A DNA stretch of 17,229 nucleotides from CAZVIJ01 sp964626735 (GTDB lineage: Bacteria > Patescibacteriota > Dojkabacteria > JAOAGR01). The position numbers were made by a program, and so were the translations under genes. Below the pieces are notes generated by a model. It made no database searches. It had not been told where the DNA came from and saw only the letters and a program-made list of their open reading frames with translations. The stretch spans positions 1-17,229 of the forward strand of contig CAZVIJ010000042.1 in NCBI GenBank assembly GCA_964626735.1, given 5' to 3'. How positions within the stretch are numbered: position 1 is the first letter of the stretch; each line of letters starts with the position of its first letter. Shown piece by piece: positions 8,181-16,020 of this stretch.

Positions 8181-9245
8181 ATGAAAACTGCATTCGTCAT
8201 CATGGCGGGCGGTACCGGTACCCGCCTGTGGCCGCTTTCCAGAAATGAAACTCCAAAACAATTCACGAAAGTACTCAACGAGAATACCCTAATCCGCGAT
8301 ACGTTCGTACGGATCATCAAGCAGTACGACATAGACGATATCTATATATCTGCCAGCACCAAATTCGTCGATATGCTCAAGGAACAGATTCCCGAAGTAA
8401 ATGCAGACCATTATATTCTCGAACCGGTAAAGCTCGATCGTTGTGCCCCGATTGGATTGATTAGCCTCACGCTCCAGGCCAAAGGGTACGATAACCTTGT
8501 CTTGATTCCCAGCGACGATTACATCGGCAATGTCGACGAATTCCTCTACGCACTGAGGACCGGTGCGGAAATCAATGAAGCCTATCCTGACCGCCTTTTG
8601 GTTTACGGCATGAATCCTACCTACCCGAATACCGGGTTCGGTTATATCGAAATGGGAGAGCCCATTGGGAGATTCGGAAAGGATATCGTGTTTACGGTAA
8701 AGTCGTTTAAGGAGAAGCCGGACAAGAAGACGGCGGAAAGCTATATTGCCGATTGGAGATACTTGTGGAACGCGAGCTGGTTCGCGTTCAACCTGTCGTA
8801 TATGGTCGAAACGTACCGATCGCAGGTGCCGGAAACGCTCAACCACCTCGAAAAATGTTACACACTCGATCCGTTCTCTCAGGAATTTTATAACGAGTAC
8901 TCCCAATGCATGAAGGAGACGTTTGAAATCGCCATAATCGAAAAGCTGACAGACGTCATCGTCTTGCCCGCCAGTGTCGGCTGGTTCGATGTCGGTTCGT
9001 GGAAGGCGGTGAAAGATATCCTTACCCAAAACGACGACGAGTCTAACGCGTTTAACGGCGAAGTGATTGAGCTCAATACGAGCGGATCTTTGGCGATTTC
9101 CTCTAAGCCGGGCAAGACGATCGCGCTGCTCGGGCTGAAGAACATCGTCGTTATCGATACCGATGACGTCCTGCTCGTTACCGATATTGAGCATTCGCAG
9201 GATGTGAAAAAGCTGGTTGATACAATGCCCGACAAACTCAAGTAA
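8181..9245 (+). CDS. manC: Mannose-1-phosphate guanylyltransferase (GDP-mannose pyrophosphorylase)
   Basis: 354 aa, the length of a monofunctional enzyme without the phosphomannose isomerase domain of long ManC/AlgA proteins. It makes GDP-mannose from mannose-1-phosphate and GTP in the cytoplasm. The pyrophosphorylase signature is at 8-28 (MAGGTGTRLWPLSRN, then ETPKQF). FKEKPD at 176-181 is the sugar-phosphate-binding loop. LWNASWFAF (195-203) matches the WNSG-F motif; here Ser-Gly is Ala-Ser-Trp, a mild departure. VGWFDVGSWKAV is the late family signature. A leaderless-type promoter directly precedes the gene. It feeds the dehydratase at 16171 and probably the mannosyltransferases around it. 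Its stop is 7 nt from the stop of the convergent GT4. The product is a confident call; the short symbol follows family usage. Confidence 0.93.
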   Translation: MKTAFVIMAGGTGTRLWPLSRNETPKQFTKVLNENTLIRDTFVRIIKQYDIDDIYISASTKFVDMLKEQIPEVNADHYILEPVKLDRCAPIGLISLTLQAKGYDNLVLIPSDDYIGNVDEFLYALRTGAEINEAYPDRLLVYGMNPTYPNTGFGYIEMGEPIGRFGKDIVFTVKSFKEKPDKKTAESYIADWRYLWNASWFAFNLSYMVETYRSQVPETLNHLEKCYTLDPFSQEFYNEYSQCMKETFEIAIIEKLTDVIVLPASVGWFDVGSWKAVKDILTQNDDESNAFNGEVIELNTSGSLAISSKPGKTIALLGLKNIVVIDTDDVLLVTDIEHSQDVKKLVDTMPDKLK

Positions 9246-9251
9246 ATTTCC

Positions 9252-9272
9252 GCTAGTTGAGGGCTAGCTTTT
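9252..9272 (+). terminator. Weak hairpin-plus-T tract after the guanylyltransferase gene
   Basis: GCTAG (9252-9256) pairs with CTAGC (9264-9268) around a 7-nt loop, followed by TTTT (9269-9272). It sits 7 nt after the guanylyltransferase stop, inside the 3' end of the convergent GT4. The stem is only 5 bp and the T run is short, so termination is uncertain. Confidence 0.25.
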
Positions 9273-10446
9273 GGGCAATCTGCTTGAGCTTCTTGTTGAA
9301 CTCTTCGTATGTGTACTTTTGTACCGATTTTATTGCATTGATACGGAGGGAAATATTGTCGTACTTATTTTCTAGAACTTTATACGTCTCAGTAATCATT
9401 TCATCGGTCGTATCCCACAAGAAACCGCTCACTCCATGCTGTACCGTTTCTTTTTGGCCTCCTTTGTTGATGACGATGGGAATACAACCTGCCGCCATCG
9501 CTTCGATTGTCGTTATACCGAAGTGCTCCATCTGTTCCGGGTGCAGCTTTTCGTCAAGGCCGTATCCCGTTGCATGCCAAAACACGAGCGATCGTGCATA
9601 GAGCTGCTTCAGCGCCTCGAATTCGGGGTTGATATGGAAATTAACCTTATACCCTTCTGCACTACGCTTGAGTTCCTCGAGATATTCCAGATCCCGTTTG
9701 TTGGTTCCGCATGAGCCGACCAAGTCCAGTTCGAGATCTTTTATTTGGACAGAATCGCCATACGTGTCGACGAGGCGCTTGAAGGCATCGATGAGAATAT
9801 CTTGCCTCTTTTCGTGCGATTTGACGAATGCGTTCCCCCGAAAGAATCTTCCGACCGCGATTATTTTATTGCGTTTGACTATATTGTTCCTGAACTTCTG
9901 CACATCGATCGGCGGGTATAATACATCGGCATTGATATTCCAGCGTTTCGAAACCCATTTCCACGTATATTCTGAATTAGCCAAGAAGCACTGGTAGCTG
10001 TCAAGATCGTCGATTGATTTATAGCGGCCGAGGAAATTTGAACCGAGACTGAAAAGCTTACCGGGGAAATACGAGAGTATCCTCGAGAGCGGCTGCGAGA
10101 TTGAAGCCATGCTTGATGGAATGATGGGAAAGAAAACGAGCATGATATTCGTTTGACCTACCCCCTTCACGACGGAATTTTCTGTAGCATTGATGAAAAG
10201 GCAGCAATCTTCATATTTCTGGGGGATGAATTGGTTATCGGGTATTGTTTCGAAGTCGACCGACGAAAGGTCGAGGTTAAACTTCCTTTCAATGGCGGCC
10301 GTATCGACATCTTCTACGGGGCTTATGATCAGTCCCCGTTTTTTCATAATTTTGCACATCCCTAGAAGGAGGCAAATTGCATGGAGCTCACCCCCGCCGA
10401 GGGAGTCGAGGTATTTGTCGAAAAGTACTATCGTGTTGCGGTACAT
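9253..10446 (-). CDS. ALG11-like family 4 glycosyltransferase
   Basis: 397 aa from the ATG at 10446. The N-terminal domain opens with IVLFDKYLDSLGGGELHA (6-23), a Gly-rich loop of GT4 enzymes. KIIAVGRFF (194-202) starts the C-terminal Rossmann domain, and EHFGITTIE (E307 and E315) is the EX7E motif that binds the nucleotide sugar. The sequence HPEQMEHFGITTIEAMAAG is the pattern I know from ALG11-type alpha-mannosyltransferases, so GDP-mannose is a likely donor; this is a family-based inference. An upstream ATG at 10497 overlaps the -10 of the promoter at 10497-10525 and would not be transcribed from it, so the shorter start is chosen. That leaves a 44-nt leader without a Shine-Dalgarno sequence, the longest clear leader here. 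It has no membrane segment and should act in the cytoplasm or on the inner membrane face. Confidence 0.9.
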   Translation of the reverse strand: MYRNTIVLFDKYLDSLGGGELHAICLLLGMCKIMKKRGLIISPVEDVDTAAIERKFNLDLSSVDFETIPDNQFIPQKYEDCCLFINATENSVVKGVGQTNIMLVFFPIIPSSMASISQPLSRILSYFPGKLFSLGSNFLGRYKSIDDLDSYQCFLANSEYTWKWVSKRWNINADVLYPPIDVQKFRNNIVKRNKIIAVGRFFRGNAFVKSHEKRQDILIDAFKRLVDTYGDSVQIKDLELDLVGSCGTNKRDLEYLEELKRSAEGYKVNFHINPEFEALKQLYARSLVFWHATGYGLDEKLHPEQMEHFGITTIEAMAAGCIPIVINKGGQKETVQHGVSGFLWDTTDEMITETYKVLENKYDNISLRINAIKSVQKYTYEEFNKKLKQIAQKLALN

Positions 10447-10496
10447 AGGGTGGAAGGCTTTGTGGACAGAGTAACACAAATGACTTGGTAGCACCA

Positions 10497-10525
10497 TATA
10501 TATCCGGATGCGCGCTATCGGTCAA
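10497..10525 (-). promoter_or_regulatory. Promoter of the ALG11-like gene
   Basis: On the minus strand TTGACC (10525-10520, 5 of 6) and TATATA (10502-10497, 5 of 6) are exactly 17 nt apart. Transcription would begin near 10490. The box overlaps the upstream in-frame ATG at 10497, which argues for translation from 10446. It is divergent from the TATAAT of the next gene, 39 nt away. Confidence 0.55.
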
Positions 10526-10541
10526 ATACGGGATGTTGTCG

Positions 10542-10547
10542 TATAAT
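10542..10547 (+). promoter_or_regulatory. -10 box for the unrecognised 200-aa gene, leaderless geometry
   Basis: A perfect TATAAT ends 7 nt before the ATG at 10555, so the transcript would begin at or beside the start codon. The codon directly before the ATG is an in-frame TAG, so no upstream start exists. The -35 region is poor (CGGTCA at 10519-10524, 3 of 6). Confidence 0.5.
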
Positions 10548-10554
10548 TGAGTAG

Positions 10555-11157
10555 ATGCTTGGTATTTTAGCTAATAACCTGGGTTTCCCTTGTAGGCTGA
10601 CCTCGGAAGAATATAAGACTGGAGCAGGCGCAAATGGCGTAGACGCAATCGACCTCGAGCGCGGCTGGAAATATGTCGATCGGACGGTTGTCCTTGCGCT
10701 TATCCATGAACAACTACGAAACGAGGCCATAGAGGTTGCGGTGGACCATATGGTTATTCCTTCAGGGTTTAGTCATGGCATCGCTTTTAGATACCTGTAT
10801 GACCCAACCGACCCGAAGCTTTCAGGTTATTCAGAACATGCCATATATCCATCGGTATTCCCCGGAATGTGGTATTTAGATTACAGTACTGCCATTCCGG
10901 ATTTGGCGAAAGTAAGGCAAATAGGGCAACTCATGCCGAAAGAGCTGCTTAAGGTTGTTTACGTTGACGCCGACGAGGTAATGGAAGATGACTTAGTCGA
11001 TGAGATGATGCTCGCTGGGTGGAAGACACCCAAGCAAAGCATAGAAGCTGCTTTACGATACTCGGAAAAACGGATCGACGACGAACTCATAGACGAGCAG
11101 CTTGAATTATTCGATTCTCTCGGCATGCGCGAGGTGCTTCTTTTTAAGCTGCATTAA
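10555..11157 (+). CDS. Hypothetical protein, 200 aa
   Basis: I do not recognise this protein. It has no signal peptide, no membrane segment and no familiar nucleotide- or SAM-binding motif. Residues 1-130 are mixed alpha/beta with many aromatic residues (YSEHAIYPSVFPGMWYLDY near 95-113). Residues about 140-200 are strongly acidic and predicted helical by eye (VDADEVMEDDLVDEMM, IDDELIDEQLELFDSLG). The start is fixed by an in-frame TAG just upstream and a TATAAT 7 nt before the ATG. It is the first plus-strand gene after the divergent ALG11-like gene and lies ahead of the GT4-methyltransferase-GT4 unit, 145 nt away. Its codon use looks less biased than that of its neighbours. A role in the glycan pathway is possible from position only. 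Confidence 0.7.
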   Translation: MLGILANNLGFPCRLTSEEYKTGAGANGVDAIDLERGWKYVDRTVVLALIHEQLRNEAIEVAVDHMVIPSGFSHGIAFRYLYDPTDPKLSGYSEHAIYPSVFPGMWYLDYSTAIPDLAKVRQIGQLMPKELLKVVYVDADEVMEDDLVDEMMLAGWKTPKQSIEAALRYSEKRIDDELIDEQLELFDSLGMREVLLFKLH

Positions 11158-11302
11158 TTTATCGGATCATAAGCTCAATAATTTTATTCAAGTCGTAAAT
11201 CGTGAGCAGGTGAAGGAGTCTGAAATCCTGCAATTCGTTTTTATATTCTGTGACAAGCATGATGATATTGTTATGGCCACATGGTACCATATCTTTAACC
11301 GT
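11158..11302. other. 145-bp gap before the GT4 gene
   Basis: The gap is AT-rich. A possible weak promoter for the next gene is TTGTTA (11268-11273), a 16-nt spacer, TATCTT (11290-11295) and 7 nt to the ATG at 11303. On the minus strand a 43-codon open frame runs from an ATG at 11290 to a TAA ending at 11159 and fills the gap almost exactly; it starts inside a 10-bp palindrome (11281-11290). I see nothing that identifies that frame as a gene or as a relic. Confidence 0.3.
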
Positions 11303-12571
11303 ATGAAGATTCTCTATCTTGTGCCACGATACTATCCCGCGGCGGGCGGCTCGGAAAATCTCGTGAAAACGTTTGCCGAAGGCATGCATCGCGCCGGACA
11401 TGATGTAACCGTGTATACATCAAACGTATTGGATATTGCAGGCCTCTGGGCTTGGACAAAAGAGAGGAACATCGTCGAGTCCCGGTTCGAGGTGATCAAC
11501 GGTGTTAAAGTCCATCGTTTCCCTATTAATGTACGGTTCTTCTTTTGGTCGTTCTTCCTCACCAAGGCTATCAGGAAAGTGCTCCAATACTTCCCCTTTT
11601 GGCAAATACAATGCCTTCGCGGGAATATCTTTTCGCCCGATTTGTTTAAGGAAACGTTTTTTGGCAAAGAGACGTTCGATGTGGTTCATGTAACGCCTGT
11701 GCCTTTCGATTCTCTTTTCTACTGCGGCTACCGGATTGCGAAAAGAAACAATGCGAAACTCATCGCGACTCCCGCAGTACATATCGGAACAGCAGACGAT
11801 CCCTCATATGTTCGGGAGTATAGCCGACAACATACCCTAAAAGTGCTAGACCGCTTCGATATGCTTTTGACAAATACTGATATCGAGTCGGAGTTCTTGC
11901 GTAAGCTCCTTTCCCATGTCGATATCAAGACGCTCGGGCTCGGGATCGATGTTGAGAAATCTAGAAACGGCGACGGCATCAAGTTCAGGAACGAACATGC
12001 AATACCGAGCGATGCGACGGTTATTTTTTATGTCGGTACCAAAAGCGCCGATAAGGGCGTCCATCACCTTATCGAAGCATTCGATAAAGTCCGAAGAAAA
12101 CTCGATACCATCTATCTCGTCCTGGCGGGAAATGAATTCCCCGACTTCAAGCAATTCTTCAATACCTTCGACAAACGTAATATTATTTACTTCGATGGGC
12201 CAGTGGACGATGCGACTAAGTGGGATATCTTCGCAGGCGGAGATATCATGGTGTATGCATCTCGTTCCGATTCGTTCGGCATTGCCATCCTCGAGGCATG
12301 GGCCAATAAGAAAGCGGTGATCGGCGCATGGGCCGGCGGAATACCCGGAGTCATCGACGATACCGTCAACGGATTGATGGTACAATTCGGTGATGTCGAC
12401 GATCTTGCAGAAAAGCTCATCGAGCTTTCCGGCAACCGCGATATGCGGGAAAAACTTGGGAATGAAGGCTTTCAAAAGCTTAACGATCGTTTTACAGAGG
12501 ACAAGATATTTCATAGAATAATTCAGCTATATTCGGCTCAAAGACCCAATGAAACAACTAAATCCCAATAG
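11303..12571 (+). CDS. Family 4 glycosyltransferase
   Basis: 422 aa from the ATG at 11303. The N-terminus MKILYLVPRYYPAAGGSEN is the classic GT4 opening with the Gly-Gly loop at 15-16; 67 more in-frame upstream codons read as non-coding and are rejected. VIFYVGTKSADKGVHHLI opens the donor-binding domain. The EX7E motif is DSFGIAILE with Asp323 in place of the first Glu and Glu331 conserved, followed by GGIPGVI; that Asp is also seen in related GT4 enzymes. It would transfer a sugar from a nucleotide donor in the cytoplasm. It overlaps the next gene by 23 nt, which implies translational coupling with the methyltransferase and the double GT4. Donor unknown; GDP-mannose or a GDP-deoxysugar fits the pathway. 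Confidence 0.9.
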   Translation: MKILYLVPRYYPAAGGSENLVKTFAEGMHRAGHDVTVYTSNVLDIAGLWAWTKERNIVESRFEVINGVKVHRFPINVRFFFWSFFLTKAIRKVLQYFPFWQIQCLRGNIFSPDLFKETFFGKETFDVVHVTPVPFDSLFYCGYRIAKRNNAKLIATPAVHIGTADDPSYVREYSRQHTLKVLDRFDMLLTNTDIESEFLRKLLSHVDIKTLGLGIDVEKSRNGDGIKFRNEHAIPSDATVIFYVGTKSADKGVHHLIEAFDKVRRKLDTIYLVLAGNEFPDFKQFFNTFDKRNIIYFDGPVDDATKWDIFAGGDIMVYASRSDSFGIAILEAWANKKAVIGAWAGGIPGVIDDTVNGLMVQFGDVDDLAEKLIELSGNRDMREKLGNEGFQKLNDRFTEDKIFHRIIQLYSAQRPNETTKSQ

Positions 12572-13601
12572 AGTCCTGGCTGCGCTCCGCAAACGTCTAA
12601 GGCAAACTCAGGTAACGGCCGCTTTCGGCGAGTCTCTCAACAACAACAAGAAAATCGACCAGCTCCTGACCAGCTTGGAGTCGGTCCATTCGTTGATCGA
12701 TAAATTGCAGCCGCCGCAGAGCAGACGAGGCGGACCTCGCGCCAAGGTAAGCCAAAAGGTACTCAATAAATTCTATTGGATTATCAGGAATACCATCGCT
12801 TCGGTTATCGATACACAACAGCGGTTCAATAAGAACCTGCTCGAACTTCTCAGGCAGAAGAACGATGCCGATTTGAAGCTCAGGAAAAAAGTCAAGAAGC
12901 TCGAAAGCAAGGTCGACAAGAGCAAACTATACAATATCCTCGACTATCACGGTTTCGAAAACGAGAATCGTGGCAATGAAGAGTCGCTGCTTGAACAGCA
13001 GAAACTGTATATTGATTATTTCCGCGGCAAATCTTACGTCCTCGATGTTGGCTGCGGACGTGGTGAGTTCCTTACCTTGCTTCGAAATGAAGGGATCGGA
13101 GCGAAGGGCATCGAAGTTTCCCGCGATTTTGTAGATTACTGCCAAGGCAAAGGGTTGAACGTCGAATACGGTGAGGTTGTCGAGTATCTGAAGCAGCAGC
13201 CCAACGAATCTATCGACGGGCTCATTGCGCTTCAGGTCGTCGAGCATTTGGATCCCGCATATCTGGCGCGGTTCGTGAAGCTTGCGTTTAAGAAAATGTC
13301 CAAGGATTCGTATATCGTTCTTGAAACTATCAATCCGCAAAGCCTCATCGTATTCGCAGCTTCGTACCATAACGATCTCACGCATATCCAGCCGATTCAT
13401 CCCGCAGCGCTCCAATTCATGTGCAAGACCGCCGGTTTTCAAGATTGTAATGTTGTCTACTCAGCGCCCGTGCCGGAAAAGGATCTCTTGGTAAAACTCC
13501 CCGAAGATCCGCAGAATGCAATCTTCAACGATAATGTCGATAAGTTAAATCATTTACTCTACGGACCACAAAATTATGCAATCGTCGGAAAGAAAATCTA
13601 A
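12549..13601 (+). CDS. Methyltransferase with long helical N-terminal region (polysaccharide-associated)
   Basis: 350 aa. Residues 1-135 are charged and helical, with heptad-like stretches at about 30-57 and 88-132 (LRKKVKKLESKVDKSK), suggesting coiled coils. A class I SAM methyltransferase domain follows: motif I VLDVGCGRGEF at 164-174, GIEVS near 188, LIALQVVEHLDP near 222-233, and a C-terminal His-rich stretch (DLTHIQPIHP) that is typical of polysaccharide-locus methyltransferases. The segment with FNKNLLELLRQ before the domain is a pattern I recall from methyltransferases in O-antigen clusters. By analogy with WbdD it could methylate a chain end, but no kinase domain is present and this role is inference. 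It overlaps both neighbours (23 nt upstream, 26 nt downstream), so it is tightly coupled to the two GT4 genes. The start has no Shine-Dalgarno sequence. Confidence 0.88.
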   Translation: MKQLNPNRVLAALRKRLRQTQVTAAFGESLNNNKKIDQLLTSLESVHSLIDKLQPPQSRRGGPRAKVSQKVLNKFYWIIRNTIASVIDTQQRFNKNLLELLRQKNDADLKLRKKVKKLESKVDKSKLYNILDYHGFENENRGNEESLLEQQKLYIDYFRGKSYVLDVGCGRGEFLTLLRNEGIGAKGIEVSRDFVDYCQGKGLNVEYGEVVEYLKQQPNESIDGLIALQVVEHLDPAYLARFVKLAFKKMSKDSYIVLETINPQSLIVFAASYHNDLTHIQPIHPAALQFMCKTAGFQDCNVVYSAPVPEKDLLVKLPEDPQNAIFNDNVDKLNHLLYGPQNYAIVGKKI

Positions 13602-15831
13602 AATTCACATTCAGATCGAAGGCCCTTTTTTCACAATGTACAGCCTCGCACAGTCAAATCGCGTCATGGCGCTGTTGATGGATAAGATGAAAGGCGATGA
13701 GTTCGAAATTACCTACCACGCTACGAGGGAACTTACCGACTACATGCCTACCGATGAAGAGCTTGAGGCAAGCGAAATCGGGAAGATATTTGAGAAAGAG
13801 CCGGGAACTCCCGACTACGTTTTCAGGAACATGTGGCCCCACGACCTAACGGGAAATATGACCGGCAAGTACAACTTCGCGTATTTCGCATGGGAAGAAT
13901 CCCTGATGCTCGAGAAGTCGGTGGAGCTTTTCAACAAACATCTCGACGGCTTGATCGTCGCCTCGAATTTCGTTAAGGATTTGGCTATACGGTCCGGCAT
14001 TACTATTCCCATCGAGGTAATCAGCAATGGCATTTTGCCGTATGAAGACGTCGGCGATGAACGATACTCGCTTCCGACCAAGAAACGGTATAAGTTCTTC
14101 CACAACTCGTCTGGTCTCGCCCGAAAAGGTGCAGATGTTCTTTTGAAAAGCTACTTCCATGAGTTCACCAAGGACGACGACGTTGTCCTGGTTATCAAGA
14201 CGTACCCGGCTCCCGATAACAATATCCCGGCATTGCTGGCCGAATGGCAAAGCAAATTCCCGAATGGCCCTGAGGTGGTATTGATCAACGACAAGTTGTC
14301 GGCGCATGAAATGAACGTGCTTTATCAGACTATCGATTGCGTCGTACTCCCTACCCGATGCGAAGGGTTCGGCCTGCCGCAGGCAGAAGCGCTTCATGCG
14401 AGAAAGCCGCTCATTACGACTGGCTATAGCGGCCAAATGGATTTCTGCCATCCCGACAACTGCTGGCTAATCGACTACACCCTGGTTCCTTCGACATCCC
14501 ACTTAGCGCGAGCAGGATCGGTCTGGGCAGAACCGTCGGCAAAGGATCTCCAGATCAAGATGCGGCACTTGTATGAAAATTACGATTCCGACGATGTAAA
14601 GAAAAAAGTTGAGAACGGCTACGAGCTGATACACAATAATTATATGTGGGAGCATGCAGTCGAGAAGTTTTTCGACTTTGTTAGGTTTTTCGAGAAAGTC
14701 AAAACGGTCCGCGAAAAGAATATCACGGTGTTCAGCACGTGGAATACCAAATGCGGCGTCGCGAAGTATTCGCGCGAGCTGTATACCGATGCATTCCCCT
14801 ACTTCAACGACTACCATGTCTTGTCAACCCGCGAAATTCCCGTATTCCCCGATACCGATCATATCAAACGGTTCTGGCTCCAAATGGAATACGTCGATAT
14901 CAAGGAATACGAAAAGCTGATTGACGACACGAAAGCGGATCTGGTCCATATACAGCATCATTCCGGTCAATTCAGCCTCCAAATGTTGTGCGACCTCATT
15001 TCGCATGCGAAGGAAAAAGGCAAGAAAGTATTCGCGACATTCCATTCGCTCGAAGAGTTCGATAATTACGAGAAAGACGGCGGCTTACCTTCTGAAATAA
15101 TCAAAGGGCTTAACGAAGCAGATATCCTCTACGTCCACAAACAATCTGATTTCGACTACCTGAAGAAGAAAGGCCTCAATAATCTCGTAATCACGACTAT
15201 CGGCAATTTCATCTACAACGATGAAGACCGGTATAGCCTGAGGAAAGCGCTTGGCATCGAATCCGAACATGTAATCGCTGCGCACGGTTTTCTCCTGCCG
15301 CACAAGAACTTCCATAAGATCATCCAAGCGGTCAAGAATCTCAAGAAGAAATATCCCGATATCGTCTATATGATGGTAACGGCTACGCACAGCACCAACG
15401 AGAAGTCGTACAACTATTACCTCGAATGTCTCAAGCAAATCGAGGATGAAGGACTGCAGAAGAACGTCGTTATATTCCCCAACTTCCTGTCGCTGGCCGA
15501 ACTGGTTTCGCTGCTGCATGTTGCCGATATGATCATCCTCCCCTATGGCGACACGAAAGAATCGGCAAGCGCCGCTATAAGGAACTGTATCGAAGTCAAC
15601 AGGCCGATTCTCGTTTCCGATTCCGGTATTTTCGACGAAGCGAGGGAATACTCCTACACGCTCAAAAGCCTCGAACCAGAATCTATCGCTAAGGCCGTCG
15701 AATTTTTCTACGAGCATCCGGAAGAGCAGGCGATCTGGGCAAAGAAAGCTACGGATTTCGTCGCGAAAAATACCTGGAGCGAGATCTCGAAGCAGTATTT
15801 GCTTGACGTATATAACGTATTCAACAAATAG
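13576..15831 (+). CDS. Bifunctional glycosyltransferase with two GT4 modules (WbdA-like)
   Basis: 751 aa with two GT4 units in one chain. Module 1 (about 1-375) has FHNSSGLARKGADVLL at the start of its donor domain and a full EX7E motif, EGFGLPQAE (E263, E271). Module 2 (about 380-751) opens with FSTWNTKCGVAKYSREL and has HGFLLPHKNFHKII as the donor-domain start. Its EX7E region is ESASAAIRN (E662) with the second Glu not at its usual place, followed by PILVSDSGIFDEA, a known variant of this subfamily. Two-module proteins of this type make repeating mannans in polymannose O-antigen systems (WbdA), so a processive or alternating mannosyltransferase is the best guess. It overlaps the methyltransferase by 26 nt. 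The TAG stop shares bases with the left arm of structured element 1. Confidence 0.9.
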   Translation: MQSSERKSKIHIQIEGPFFTMYSLAQSNRVMALLMDKMKGDEFEITYHATRELTDYMPTDEELEASEIGKIFEKEPGTPDYVFRNMWPHDLTGNMTGKYNFAYFAWEESLMLEKSVELFNKHLDGLIVASNFVKDLAIRSGITIPIEVISNGILPYEDVGDERYSLPTKKRYKFFHNSSGLARKGADVLLKSYFHEFTKDDDVVLVIKTYPAPDNNIPALLAEWQSKFPNGPEVVLINDKLSAHEMNVLYQTIDCVVLPTRCEGFGLPQAEALHARKPLITTGYSGQMDFCHPDNCWLIDYTLVPSTSHLARAGSVWAEPSAKDLQIKMRHLYENYDSDDVKKKVENGYELIHNNYMWEHAVEKFFDFVRFFEKVKTVREKNITVFSTWNTKCGVAKYSRELYTDAFPYFNDYHVLSTREIPVFPDTDHIKRFWLQMEYVDIKEYEKLIDDTKADLVHIQHHSGQFSLQMLCDLISHAKEKGKKVFATFHSLEEFDNYEKDGGLPSEIIKGLNEADILYVHKQSDFDYLKKKGLNNLVITTIGNFIYNDEDRYSLRKALGIESEHVIAAHGFLLPHKNFHKIIQAVKNLKKKYPDIVYMMVTATHSTNEKSYNYYLECLKQIEDEGLQKNVVIFPNFLSLAELVSLLHVADMIILPYGDTKESASAAIRNCIEVNRPILVSDSGIFDEAREYSYTLKSLEPESIAKAVEFFYEHPEEQAIWAKKATDFVAKNTWSEISKQYLLDVYNVFNK

Positions 15832-15946
15832 CACCGAAAAACCGACTGATGATTTGTCCCCCGCGCCTATAGCTGCGCTATACGGCTTGGGTTTGGGCTA
15901 TCTACGATACGCCCAAACAAATCATAGGTCGGTTTATTTCGGGGCT
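15830..15946 (-). repeat. Structured inverted-repeat element, copy 1 (minus orientation)
   Basis: Plus-strand pairing: outer arm 15830-15846 with 15928-15946 (CCGAC with GTCGG, plus flanking pairs with one A/G mismatch and a small bulge), then a 2x2 internal loop, then ATGATTTG (15849-15856) with CAAATCAT (15918-15925). Inside are two hairpins: TATAGC (15868-15873) with GCTATA (15877-15882) around a 3-nt loop, extended by CC/GG; and TTTGGGC (15892-15898) with GCCCAAA (15911-15917), with TATC/GATA inside. Read on the minus strand it aligns with copy 2. No T tract follows on either strand, so it is not a standard terminator. The left arm uses the last two bases of the double-GT4 stop codon. Not recognised as a known family. 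Confidence 0.75.
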
Positions 15947-15957
15947 ATTTGTTCTCG

Positions 15958-15987
15958 TTGAGATTCATATCGTTTAGGAATTATAGT
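15958..15987 (+). promoter_or_regulatory. Candidate promoter reading toward structured copy 2 and the dehydratase
   Basis: TTGAGA (15958-15963, 5 of 6) and TATAGT (15982-15987, 5 of 6) are 18 nt apart. Transcription would begin near 15994, 27 nt before the left arm of copy 2, which would then be read in its sense-aligned orientation. This is the only source of transcription seen for that copy on the plus strand apart from readthrough. Confidence 0.4.
15980..15985 (-). promoter_or_regulatory. Candidate -10 reading toward structured copy 1
   Basis: A perfect TATAAT on the minus strand overlaps the plus-strand TATAGT. Transcription would begin near 15973 and enter copy 1 in the orientation that aligns with copy 2. 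No good -35 is visible at 16 to 18 nt, so this is weak support. Confidence 0.25.
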
Positions 15988-16020
15988 TACATACAAACAC
16001 TATTAAATTAATACTCCGTG

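Noticed and set aside
8289..9194. 301-codon open frame on the minus strand
   Set aside because: It is fully antisense to the guanylyltransferase gene, whose catalytic motifs are intact. Codon bias explains long antisense frames here.
11159..11290. 43-codon minus-strand frame filling the gap before the GT4 gene
   Set aside because: No promoter, ribosome-binding site or recognisable motif supports it; it is kept only as a note in the gap entry.
11102..11302. N-terminal extension of the GT4 by 67 codons
   Set aside because: The extension overlaps the previous gene and has no family similarity, while MKILYLVPRYYP at 11303 is a textbook GT4 start.
15085..15834. 249-codon open frame on the minus strand
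   Set aside because: Antisense to the second module of the double GT4; no motif of its own.
15846..15852. CTGATGA, the core box of hammerhead ribozymes, in structured copy 1
   Set aside because: The required GAAA box after stem II is absent at the right place, the box falls in a paired region, and copy 2 does not keep it.
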